Shown here piece by piece: positions 47,846 to 61,000 of a stretch of 64,000 nucleotides of DNA. The stretch is from Candidula unifasciata (Eukaryota > Mollusca > Gastropoda > Stylommatophora > Geomitridae): contig CAJHNH020008532.1 in NCBI GenBank assembly GCA_905116865.2, forward strand, positions 46,001-110,000, read 5' to 3'. How positions within the stretch are numbered: position 1 is the first letter of the stretch; each line of letters begins with the position of its first letter. Position numbers and translations under genes: made by a program. Below the pieces are notes generated by a model that searched no databases, had not been told where the DNA came from, and worked only from the letters and a program-made list of their open reading frames with translations.

Positions 47846-50800
47846 CCTTTAACTAGGATTTGGTCATTGGGCCACCCAGAAAATACTAGAAATATCTATG
47901 GTGGCAGAAAGGGGAGCTAGGTCTCAAGCCCCATCGCCTTCCAATATGTTTCTCTGGGACGGCGCGGCTGGGGTGTGTGTTTGTGGGGTTTTGGCATTAC
48001 TGATAAGTGTAGGGATCTCACATGAGCACCAGAATCACGGATCAGGTCTGTCCTCTTGACCTTCCCCTGGTATATGGTCAAACTTGACAGGTGTTTCTAG
48101 CCTTATCTTTTCCCATCAGGTTTGCCGGTTAGCTGCATAACATGTCCTGAATTCTTGTCTGTCTACGTCTCAGTCGTCTAATTGGTGTTTTTATCACCTG
48201 CACCCCCGTCTTAAATATAACATCGTCGTGAGCCCGACGAGAAGGTATAGACGCTTTCATGTCTATCCTTTGATCTTTGATACCGATGTTTGGTGTCTGG
48301 TTATTTGGTCTATCCGTTGTCCCATCCGAGCTGCAGCCTTAGGCTTGACCACACCTGAGACTTCAGGTCTTATCCTGGATGGGAAACTAACAGGGCAAAT
48401 CCTGGATACCCAATTCAACTTGTACAGAAATTATAACTGCGGCACCCGTAATGGCTACGGTAAATGGCACCCGTTGTACTCTGCTGTTCGAGTGAGAGAT
48501 TATCTATCATTTAATGTATAACATAGTCGATAGTTGTCTACATTATATGTAGATATATATATAATGTAGACACACAAACCTTTAGTTATCAGAGGGTGCT
48601 ATCCTGTCCCCCCCTCCCCTCCCCCCTCCCCCCAAAAAAGAAGCGCTTAGTTATCCAATGGCGCGTTTATATTAGTTGACGGGAAAACCCGTACACCTAA
48701 AGACTATGACTCAGATGCAAAATAACTGCCAACTAGATCCCTAGGTATTCCTGTGTGCAATTTGAACAATTTCTTTCATCAAATTACAAAGATTTTGAAT
48801 GTCAAAATTATGACAAAATTATATAAACAATATATGTTCTTGCTATAGTTTGTAGACACGCTCGAATGTGAAACGAGTTCAACAATGTCATAATCCTCGA
48901 GTACTAAAGTTCATTTTTATCGGCGGACGATTGATTAAAAACTCCCGCTCTCGTGGTATTTTTAACGAAGGTACGAGAGTCGCACCGTGGAAGAGACTGA
49001 GGCATCAAAAGGTCATATTTCCAAAGGCTACAATGGAAACATAATTAAAGAATCCTTACAAACAACAGGGCTGGGTTTAGACTTGATGAGGTCCTAAGAT
49101 ATAAAGCCCTGAGGTCCCACTGTTTTAAATTACACCACCGTGTTTAAGACAACTTTAAAATATATATGTATATGTTAAAAGTCAAAAGTATTGCATATTT
49201 AGAGGGCATTGTAGGACCTACCCCAGCATTGTGTGGCTGTTGTGGTTTTTCTTGGCAAATTTACATCTAGTAGTTTGCCATTTCTTTCTGTACAGTCGGC
49301 TTCTTGATACCACTGTCAAAACCAACGCAAGGCGCAAGGCTATCAGCTGGAATCGAACCCGGAATCGAACCCGGCACCCTGGCATTGCGAAGTGCGTTCG
49401 CAAAGCCTCTGCCACAGACGCTGACGTTTCAGCCGATACCCAGATCAAACACATATACTAGCGATAGGACACCCATCTACCCGAGCTACCTGAGATCTGG
49501 CGTGCTGGTACCCACCCATCTACCCGAGCTACCTGAGATCTGGCGTACTGGTACCCACCCATCTACCCGAGCTACCTGAGATCTGGCGTACTGGTACCCA
49601 CCCATCTACCCGAGCTACCTGAGATCTGGCGTACTGGTACCCACCCATCTACCCGAGCTACCTGAGATCTGGCGTACTGGTACCCACCCATCTACCCGAG
49701 CTACCTGAGATCTGGCGTACTGGTACCCACCCATCTACCTGAGATCTGGCGTGCTGGTACCCACCCATCTACCTGAGCTACCTGAGATCTGGCGTGCTGG
49801 TACCCACCCATCTACCTGAGATCTGGCGTGCTGGTGCCCACCCATCTACCTGAGATCTGGCGTGCTGGTACCCACCCATCTACCCGAGCTACCTGAGATC
49901 TGGCGTGCTGGTACCCACCCATCTACCCGAGCTACCTGAGATCTGGCGTGCTGGTACCCACCCATCTACTCAAGCTACCTGAGATCTGGCGTGCTGGTAC
50001 CCACCCATCTACCCGAGCTACCTGAGATCTGGCGTGATGGTGCCCACCCATCTACCCGAGCTACCTGAGATCTGGCGTGCTGGTACCCACCCATCTACCC
50101 GAGCTACCTGAGATCAAGCGTGCTGGTACCCACCCATCTACCCGAGCTACCTGAGATCTGGCGTACTGGTACCCACCCATCTACCCGAGCTACCTGAGAT
50201 CTGGCGTGCTGGTACCCACCTATCTACCCGAGCTACCTGAGATCTGGCGTGCTGGTACCCACCCATCTACCCGAGCTACCTGAGATCTGGCGTGCTGGTA
50301 CCCACCTATCTACCCGAGCTACCTGAGATCTGGCGTACTGGTACCCACCCATCTACCCGAGCTACCTGAGATCTGGCGTGCTGGTACCCACCCATCTACC
50401 CGAGCTACCTGAGATCTGGCGTGCTGGTACCCACCCATCTACCCGAGCTACCTGAGATCTGGCGTACTGGTAGCGTTGGCCACCTCCCGCAGGTACTCGG
50501 CCGAGACACTGGACGGCATCTGAGAGGCTGACATGGTGGTGTCGAACAAGGTGAACGAGCAAGGACGAGGGCAGTCGCAGCTCTCAGGTTTCAGGCTTTC
50601 TGTTGATGGTTTGTTTTATAAGTAAATAGTAAATGTAGTCTAAGTATGAACTGTCTGGGTACAAGTATAGTTGAAGTATTGTCTTGGTGCAAGTATAAAG
50701 TGTGGACTGTCTGGTAAACTTTTATTTAAGGTATGGACTGTCTAGTTACAAGAATTGGTAAAGTTTGGGCTGTCTGAGTAAAAGTATAGTTTAAGTAGGG

Positions 50801-53057
50801 ACTGTCTTGGTAGAAGTATAGGAAAAGTAGAGACTGTCTGGGTAAAAGCATAGTTAAAGCAGGATCCGTCTGGATAAAAGTATAGTTAAAGCATAGACTG
50901 TCTGGGTAAACGTATAAATAAAGTATGAACCGCCAGGACATGAACTTAGAAGGGAAAACATAATTTTCTCTCTGTGAGTGTGGCTACAGTTCTAATTTAA
51001 ATTTAAAGTCAAGAGGATCGACTTCCCTGCACCGGGTTTTATCCCATATGGCTCCTTCTCTCTCTGTAGAACAACTAGCAGTCTGCAGAGCACGAACGCT
51101 GTAGCTCAGGTGACGATCCTCAGGGATCTCCGTAAAAATTGCAATCATGAACTAAAGGGCGCAGCCGTGAAACGAACACATTACCTTCAGGTGATGATAG
51201 TGGTGGTGGTTGTAACAGTGGTAGATGCAGTAGAAGTGGTGGTGGTAGTAATTAGGGATTTACCAAATATTCGCTTCGTATTCGCTTCGGGGCCGAATAG
51301 TGGACCTAATGACTATTCGGTATTCGGCCAAATAGTTGCGGTCGAACCGAATACGAATAGTAGTTACCTTACACCCGCTTCTGCATACACGGCCTTAATG
51401 CTGACAACATTGAGCGATTGGTTTTATTGAAAGCTAATGCAGCTTTCATGCATTTACTAAGGTGTCAGTGACAATATCCAAGTTTAGTTACTTGTTAAAA
51501 TACTCAGGATTCTTTCATTCCTAGTTATTAGTTACCACAGACTGACTGAAGGATGCAAAAACATACAATGTTTTTAAATGTTTGAACTATTCTGTACGAA
51601 TACTAAAGTATGAACTGTCTGGGTACAAGTATAGTTGAAGTTTGGGCTGTCTTGGTGCAAGTATAAAGTATGGACTTTCTGGTAAACTTTTAGTTAAGGT
51701 ATGAACTGTCTGGGTACAAGTATAGTTGAAGTTTGGGCTGTCTTGGTGCAAGTATAAAGTATGGACTGTCTGGTAAACTTTTAGTTAAGGTATGAACTGT
51801 CTGGTTACAAGAATTGGTAAAGTATGAACTGTCTGGGTACAAGTATAGTTGAAGTTTGGGCTGTCTTGGTGCAAGTATAAAGTATGGACTTCATGTAAAC
51901 TTTTATTAAGTATGAACTGTCTGGGTCAAGTATAATGAAGTTTGGGCGCCTTGGAGGCAAGTATAAAGTGTGGACTTTCTGGTAAACTTTTAGTTAAGGT
52001 GTGAACTCCCTGGGGGCCAGTATAGTTACAGTTTGGGCTGTCTGGGTGCAAGTATAAAGGGCCGTACTGTCTGGTAAAAATTTCAGTTAAGGTATGAACT
52101 GTCCCTTCTGCTTCAATCACAGCCTTGAGGGGATACTTGGGTGCAGTCCTGGAAGTAGAGGCGGCCGGCGTGATTCGACCACCACAGTGTCCAGTGCCGT
52201 TGGTCTATAAAATATAGGTCTAGTCCTATATGCCCTATACGCTTAAAGGCGTGGAAAAGGGTCCTTTGCGCTTTTTTTACTTACTTATGAACTGTCTGGG
52301 TACAAGAATAGGTAAAGTTTGGACTGCCTGGGTAAAAGTATAGTTAAAAGTATGGACTGTCTGGGTAAAAGTATAGTTAAAGTGGGTAGTGTTTGGGTAA
52401 ATGTATAGTTTAAGTAAGGACTGTCTGGGTAAAAGTACAGTTAAAACAGGGACCGTCTGATAAAAGTATAGTTGAAGCAAAGACTGTCTGGGTAAATGTA
52501 TAAATAAACCTGAATGCCAGGATATGCCAACAGAAGGGGAATGGGAGAGTGAGTATGGCTAACAAGTTCTAATTCATAAGCTGTTTAAATCGACTTCATT
52601 GCACCGGGTTTGATCCAATATGGTTCCATCAAAAACGCCGCGAACAGCACGAAGGCCGTAGCTCAAGTGACGATCCTTAGGGATCTCCGTAAAAATTGCA
52701 ATCGTGAACTGAAGGGCGCAGCCGTGAAACTAAACCACGACCTTCAGGTGATGATAGTGGTGGTGGTAGTAATAGTTATACTCAACGCTTTTTTTGGTTG
52801 TGCGCAATGTACCAGAGTACCGGAGTTTTTTTTATTTTTTTAATTTTTATTTTACTGTAAAAGCTCTTTGAGGCGGGTACCAACACCTTTTTTTATTAAG
52901 CCCTATGAAAAGTACCGGCACTTTATTTTCTAAAAACAAATCCCGGTAACTATAGTAGTAGTAGTAGCAGTTGTGTCAGCAGCAGCAGTATTAGTAGTAG
53001 TGGTGGCAGCAGCAGCAGCAGCAGCAGCAGTAGCAGTAGTAGTAGTAGTAGTAGTAG

Positions 53058-53088
<31 letters not shown>

Positions 53089-56000
53089 ATTAATAATGGT
53101 GGTAGTAATAGTGGTTTATGCAGTAGAAGTGGTAGTGGTGGTAGTGGTAGTAATGGTGCTGATGGTAGTAATAGAGGTGGTGGTGGTAGTAGAGACTGAT
53201 AGATATTTAAACATGCAAGAGATGTCTAACTCGAGAGAAATCAACCCCAGTCTTCAAAAGCAACAATCAGATGCACGATAGCTGAATGATTAATCTGCAG
53301 TGATAATAATAAAATCATTAATAAATCCAAATAATGTCGTAGTGTACATAAAGAGTGCAGGGACCTACCTCTGACCTTGGTAAAACAGTTGAGAAAAATG
53401 CCGACTGTACAAGTTGGAAGATTTGGGACATCTGACGATTACACACAACAATGACAATTACAGTAAGTGGCACAGTACAACCAAACTTAGCATCTCATGC
53501 AACAATACATCAATACTTTACATCACATACAGCGAACAGCAATGCTTTGATCTAGATGTAACTTTATCGATCCTTCTCTACCCTGGGGTGCAGAGGTTTG
53601 CCAGGAAGATCACCAGACTTCTCAGTCAGCAGTTGTCTTTTTGGCTTTGTTACATTCGAGTGCTTTGTCAGTCAGGGACTGTCAGATCTTGTCTTCCCAG
53701 CGAACCCTGGATCGTCCTGATGGACTAGTTCTTGGCCTCCCATGCCTGCTTCTCCCATGCCTGCCCAATTCTCTACCATTTTGCAGACATGTCCAAACCG
53801 TCAGATTCACTCGAGTCTGTAAGACCTGAGTCTCAAGATCATGAGGCACTGTCTGCTAGATGTTACTACAGCAACAGTGTTAGTGCTAACGGCAAGGACA
53901 CGTAATCTGTGTCAGATATATTGTGGTTGATAACTTATTACACGTGCCTGGCTTATTGTGGTGTTCCTGTTTGGACTGATCCTCCTTTGCTCCAGTAAAA
54001 TCACAATCAGCATGTGCCATGCCAGTCAGGGTTGGCGGCTATGGTTCGTCGCCTGAGGAAACCCTATGTGTGCAAGACTGACATTTATGAATGTTTCCCC
54101 TAGATTTTGGGCAAATGTGTGAGGCATTCCCGGTATCGCATTCGTCACCTATACAACAAATGAATGCATTTAGAACATTTAACTAGGATATGTAAAATGT
54201 AACAAAGCAATAGAACAAATGTGGGCTCTCCTCCGAACTTCTACCACCGCAGTGTTGCGGCATGAAATATCCGTTCGGGGCGCAGTCCAATTAAAAATTC
54301 GGACTTGTCGGAGTTCCCGCCGAGGAACAAATTGCGGCAAAACTAGGAGTACCTTACAATGTCACGAGACGCAACATTGCAGACGATAGTAGCAGACGAT
54401 AAAAGCGACGTGTGACACTGTCGAGCGTGTTCTGCAGACGTAACTAGCAGACGATAAAAGTGACCATTGACAATTTCGAGACATTACAGACGATGAAAGC
54501 AATATGGCGGGTAGACCACGCGCTCCTAAGCAGATTAGCAATAGTGTTCTTCCGATTGAGGATTTAGCAGCGGTAGATGTCAGACTTGTCGGCATGCACA
54601 AAACGCGATAAAACTCACCGCCGAAAGTATCCCCGGCGCCGCTACGCGCGGCGCGGATGGGTGGCTAAACTAGGTGCCTAGAACTCACGAGCAAAGTAAT
54701 TGGATGAAGTTGCAGGAGATGCGGTAGCTGCCGCTCGTGAGTCCCAGCCATCTAGTTTCGCCCCTACGCGCGGCGAGGGGATACGGTCGGCGGTGAGGCA
54801 TAGTCACAGAAACAGGTACGCAAGTAACATTTCGCTGAGAGCCTGTTAGAGCATTTGTTTTGTTTTTGCGAGCCGATCCTAGATTTGCCGCGATTTGTTC
54901 GTCGGCAGAAAGGTCGACAATGGAAAGTGTCAACGGTCGCTATTATCGTCTGCTACTATCGTCTGCAGTGTTACGTCGCTTAGAATTGTCAGGTAATCAG
55001 AAACAATAAGAAACAGGTCCGCAAGTAACATATCGCTGAGACCCTAGGAGTACCTTACATTTGTTTCGTTATACGGAGCCGACATATTTTTTATTGGACT
55101 GCGTCCTGAACGGATATTTCAGGCCGCAATACTGCGGGGGTAGAAGTTCGGAGGAAAGCCCAAATGAGTATATCCAGAACTTTTGAGCTAGTGTATGTAA
55201 AATGGAGCGACATCTTCAGGACTTCAGGTGCAACCTAACAGAAATGAACACAACTTGAACTATGAACTGGAAAAAGCGCACACACGAATCTTACATCTCA
55301 CCCACGCCCGCTGAGGTAAATGGTAGAAGAGAAGAAGAAGAAGTATGTAAGATATAAGAAACCAATGTAACAAATGTGTGTATCACGGGGACATTTGAAC
55401 TATGGTGTGTAAGATATAGGAAACCAATGTAACAAATGTGTATATCAAGAACACTTGAACTAACAGATGTAAAAGACAATATACTTACACAATAAATGGG
55501 TGTAACAGGAACAATTGAGCGAGGCTCTGTAACTAAGGCACTGTTCTAGGCAACTGTTGTAACTGTAAAACGAAGCGTTGACCATTTTGTGACGCAGATC
55601 TTTAGTCTCGGTGACTTCACAATAGTCATCGCCATACGATCTGTAAGGCGCCGGCTGGAATGTGTACTGTCAGAAGAAAAATTTGAAACGTTTCTAGGTA
55701 CGGCGTGTGAATATATGTACATGCAATACAAACAGCAACAGTCTTCTCCAATCGTGTATATAACTTTGGGCTCATCTATCTGGTAAGGTGAACGTTCCCA
55801 GACGCATGTTTGAATCTTCGTTTCGTTTCGATTGTTATTTACTAGTCGGCTGGTTGAAGTTGCCTCTTTTAACCTGATTTAAGGAGAATTTTTCAGTCTT
55901 TTTATGTGAAGATGTCGAGATGTGCTTTATGCTGTTTTGTTTTACTTTGCCTTTTCTTCCTGAAGACACCAAATATTTTTGTATCAACGTAGAAAACGTT

Positions 56001-57973
56001 AGCATATGTCCTGCAGCAGTTCTGAAAAGGATTTTACTGAGTTTTATACTCTTGCGTTGACTGCCGACTTTTCTTGGCATAATAGATGAAAGGGGTAAAA
56101 AATCAGAGGTCTTGGGGTGTAAGCTGAAGATGCTCCTGAATTTGGAGATCATAAAGAGTGGATGGCACCCTGACATAGTTACAGTGCGCAAATTTCTAAT
56201 ATAGAGATGGCAATACAAGGGAAACAATCACATACATTTCAAACACTTCGTGGGCATCCACAGAGCAAATAGCCTAGCAAAATTGATCACCCATGAAACA
56301 GCAGAAGAAAGAAGGATAGGTGGGAAGGAGGAAAGGTGAGGGGGAAGACAGAAGAGAAATGAAAAAGGTGAAAATAATTCAAAGAAACATACAATTTCTG
56401 TAATCCCTAAAGAGATTAAAAGAACCGATTTGGGTAACATATTTTTCCCCGTAACGTAACATATCCCCAATCGGCTGTCAGAGCACTTGTCAAACCAAGC
56501 ATCGTGAGTAAGACAACGAATTTCTTTCGTCGTCAGGTTTCCTTTGAAGAAGAAAATATACCAGTACTCACCACAAACTGTCTTAAAAGAGGCGCCAGTA
56601 CTCACCACAAACTGTCTTAAAAGAGGTGCCAGTACTCACCACAAACTGTCTTAAAAGAGGCGCCAGTACTCACCACAAACTGTCTTAAAAGAGGCGCCAG
56701 TACTCACCACAAACTGTCTTAAAAGAGGCGCCAGTACTCACCACAAACTGTCTTTAAAGAGGCGCCAGTACTCACCACAAAGTGTCTTAAAAGAGACGCC
56801 AGTACTCACCACAAAAGTGTCTTAAAAGAGGCACCAGTACTCACCACAAACTGTCTTTAAAAAGGCACCAGTACTCACCACAACATTATTCAAAAGAGAC
56901 GCCATTACTCACCACAAAGTGTTTTTAAAAAGGCGCCAGTACTCACCACAAAGTGTTTTTAAAAAGGCGCCTGTACTCACCACGAAGTGTTTTTTAAAAG
57001 GCGCCTGTACTCACCACGAAGTGTTTTTAAAAAGGCGCCAGTACTCACCACAAAGTGTTTTTTAAAAATCGCCAGTACTCACCACAAAGTGTTTTGTAAA
57101 AGGCGCCAGTACTCACCACAAAGTGTTTTTTAAAAAGGCGCCTGTACTCACCACAAAGTGTTTTTTAAAAAGGCGCCAATACCCACCACAAAGTGTTTTT
57201 AAAAAGGCGCCAGTACTCACCACAAAGTGTTTTTAAAAAGGCGCCAGTACCCACCACAAAGTGTCTGTTACAGCAGTGGCGCTGACAAAAATCATGCTTC
57301 AAAAAAACTGCTGATGCCGCCCACTGTTGCTCATGGCTACCAATACTGCCACACCCCCCCCCCCCCCTTTTTCCCCAATCTGGGTTTTTATATCACGCCT
57401 TGGGGAAAATCTGTTTTTTTTTTTTTTTAAATAAATCCTTATATAAAAGTTTGTAAATGTTTTGTTTCGTAACTATAAAATGTTTACATTTTAATAATCT
57501 CATTGGCAGCCCTGCTGTTGGTCGCAGTCAGGGAAACTCTGCCGACTTATACAGCAAAATCAAGCCAAATTGGCTCAAGTTCACTGACACTGACAACAGA
57601 GTCAGGAAGAGATTCAAGGGTCGGTACAAGATCGAAAACATCGGTTACAGTGCCTTGAAGAAGGACAAGCACATACACACAAGGTTGGACAACAAGGCAA
57701 CTTCTATCGTTGACATTTGCTAACTGTACCTTGATTGGGTTAATTGCTATCCGGGTTGAAGTGCCCGGATGTATGTCGACTCCATCTTTTCGAAGTCTGG
57801 GCGTGTCCGGGTGGTAGGCGATAAACATCTGGGAGAGGCAAGACAGAATCGATTCCTAGTAGTTGTAGTAGTAGTGATGGTATTTGTAATTGTGTTGGTA
57901 GTAGTGGTAGTAGTAGTAACGGTGGTGGTGGTAGTAGTAGTAGTGGTAGTGGTGGGAGTTGTAGTAGGGTATT

Positions 57974-58006
<33 letters not shown>

Positions 58007-61000
58007 ATAGTAGTAGTGGTGGTGGTAGTAGTAGTAATAGTAGTTATTGTTGTTGTTGTTGTTGCTGTTGTTGTAGTTGAAGTAGTAGTTTTAGTAGTAG
58101 AAATAGTACAGGTGGTGGTGGTAGTAGTGATGGTGATTATTCTAGCAATATCAAACCGAGATATAACAGATATATAGTCGTAAAATGGTAATGGTAGGAT
58201 TTTACTAGCAGCCGTTTTAGTAGTACATTAGTAGTAATGATAATAGTAGAACTAGTAATGATAATAGTAGAACTAGTAATGATAATAGTAGAACTAGTAA
58301 TGATAATAGTAGAACTAGTAATAATAATAGTAGAACTAGTAATAATAATAGTAGAACTAGTAATAATAATAGTAGAACTAGTAATGATAATAGTAGAACT
58401 AGTAATGATAATAGTAGAACTAGTAATGATAATAGTAGAACTAGTAATGATAATAGTAGAACTAGTAATGATAATAGTAGAACTAGTAATGATAATAGTA
58501 GAACTAGTAATGATAATAGTAGAACTTGTAATGATAATAGTAGAACTAGTAATGATAATAGTAGAACTAGTAATGATAATAGTAGAACTAGTAATGATAA
58601 TAGTAGAACTAGTAATGATAATAGTAGAACTAGTAATGATAATAGTAGAACTAGTAATGATAATAGTAGAACTTGTAATGATAATAGTAGAACTAGTAAT
58701 GATAATAGTAGAACTAGTAATGATAATAGTAGAACTAGTAATGATAATAGTAGAACTAGTAATGATAATAGTAGAACTAGTAATGATAATAGTAGAACTA
58801 GTAATGATAATAGTAGAACTAGTAATGATAATAGTAGAACTAGTAATGATAGTAACTGCAGTAGTACCGGTAGTATAATAATTCTAGTTATAACAGTAGC
58901 AGGCGCTGTTGGTCATTTTGTAATTCTCGCTGTAGTAGTTGCCGTGTTTTAAAAAAAAAAAGTTAGTTGCGTATCCTTTACAGGACATTGCAGAACCAAC
59001 CCCAGCATCAATTCGCTGTTTTAGTTCTTGTGGGCAAATTTACATCCAGTAGTTTGCCATTGCTTTCTGGACAGTCGGCTTCTTGATACAACTGTCGAAA
59101 CAGACGCAAGGCTCAAGGCCGGCAGTTTGCATCGAGCCCGGCACCCCCGCACTACAAAGAGCGTTCGCAACTCGTAAGCGACAGACACTGACAGTGGTGG
59201 TGTTATTAGAGCTTAATGTAACACAGTAAACTTCAATTAAAACGATCGTTCGTTAAAAAAAAAAAAAAAAAAGCATGAATATACAATCTTGACAATTGTC
59301 AGCGGGCTACTTTTGGATGGAGGTGACAGATTATTTTTAAATAACATAGATATTACGATACATTTATGTACTTTTTTACGCTTATACTGAAGTTTATATT
59401 GATCGTTTTGTAAAATTAAATACATTAGGTATGTATTATTCACTTTTAAAGATTTTATTTTAACGTTCGTCTCAAGCCCGCAGTGAAATCACGTGACTGT
59501 ACATTTGTTTAAAGACATTTCTGTTTTCGATTTATTTATTCGATTATCAGTCACAGCTTTGGCACGGTGGGTGGCGGGTTAATCAAAATGTTACTGTAGT
59601 GGCAATAAAGACAGTCAGTGGTGTTGCCCAAGAAAAGATGCACTTGTGACACTTACTCGTATCCCCGCAGTCAAATCACGAAATATAAAATACTTGTCCT
59701 GATTGAGGCGGGCATAAACTCGAAGTCCGGACTCTCGCCCGTCCTGGGTGGCCACTCTTGGTCCGTTTTTGAAGATGTATTCCGGACCGTTGAACGTGAA
59801 GCAGCGACCCATCGAAGTCTCGATCACCTGTGTACAGACACAGGTGAGATGAACCAATGAAATGAACCTACCACATGTATACAGTGGACTTAATACACGT
59901 ATACTATGGACCTAACACCGGTGAAACGTATGAAACATATGAAATAACATATATTTTTGACAGGAACAAACACAGATATCCATCTATAGATCTGAAACCA
60001 TAATCCGCATCAAAGCATCTTTCTATCGGCGTGTACACACTTCTTTTAGAGGTCATTTAATGTTTGGAAACATTTAAAGAAGAGGGGTACAACTCGATCG
60101 TCATGCTACATATAAAAATGTTTTCCTTTATAGATATGAATGAAACGAAAACTGGTGAACCAGACCACGTGGTTTTTGTCGAGAAAGACTCCGACCAAAA
60201 CGTCAAATGTGTGTGTTTACGTTGTGCCGCCATTCCTACCCCCGCCACCCCACTCCCCTTTTTCCCGTTGAGATGCTCAATGACATACAGTGGAATATTA
60301 TCCAGATGAAAGCAGTGATTGGCAACGATATTTTTACTTAGCCTACATGAATCAGCCAAGGAAATAGCATGATGGAAGTCACAAACTGCCGTTAGCCACA
60401 AACCACAACTGATTTGTCTCACAGCGTCACAAAGTTTTCGAATGGCGTCCAGCCAGACTTCTTATTTTGTTAATATCTGCCTGTTATTGTTGGGCGCACA
60501 GTTAAACAGATAATAGGTAGCCAAGCTAGGGCAAGCTCAGTTGTTTGGTATGCTGTGATTTTTGTGATGTTTTCGGTTGCCAGTGACTCCTTCGATCTTT
60601 ATTTGTTTTCCTAGGCTTCACTCTGCTCCCGGTGTGTAGAACTCTTTGACAGTCCTGTGGTAGAAAATCGTAATGGACCAGCCAAGGATTCGCAGAAAAC
60701 ATGTCTTTGACCTTGCTGCACTCTTGTCTGGCTGTTTATGATCTATCTATCTCTATCTTCTTTTATCAAACCAGGACATAACACAAGCGATAAGCACCCC
60801 ATGACACAAAGTGCCACCATGTGGATGAGGATCACCGCGTTCAGCCATTAGACCATATTTATGACCGGGCTATATTGCGGTCCCTTGCAAGAGCCAGAGT
60901 AGGGCTTCAAATAACGAAAAATTGCATCCCTCAAGGGGGTGCAAAAATCTATGATCTCAGAAAACAAATGTCTTTGTGTGACGACTCTCGGTTTCGTTTG

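Noticed and set aside
48228..48521. 97-codon plus frame as a gene
   Set aside because: Half of it is the interspersed repeat shared with 43830-43945, and in that copy the frame is not conserved.
56228..56608. 126-codon minus frame (KGNLTTKEIRCLTHDAWFDK) as an extra channel exon
   Set aside because: Exons 4 and 5 already join in phase 0 with family-consistent sequence; the frame begins inside the 34-bp array and matches no DEG/ENaC segment.
58237..58878. 213-codon MIIVELV repeat protein
   Set aside because: Pure 21-bp tandem array in intron 3, antisense to the channel gene, with no flanking coding sequence.
60057..60422. Overlapping frames on both strands in intron 2
   Set aside because: No splice support, no channel phase match and no recognisable domain.
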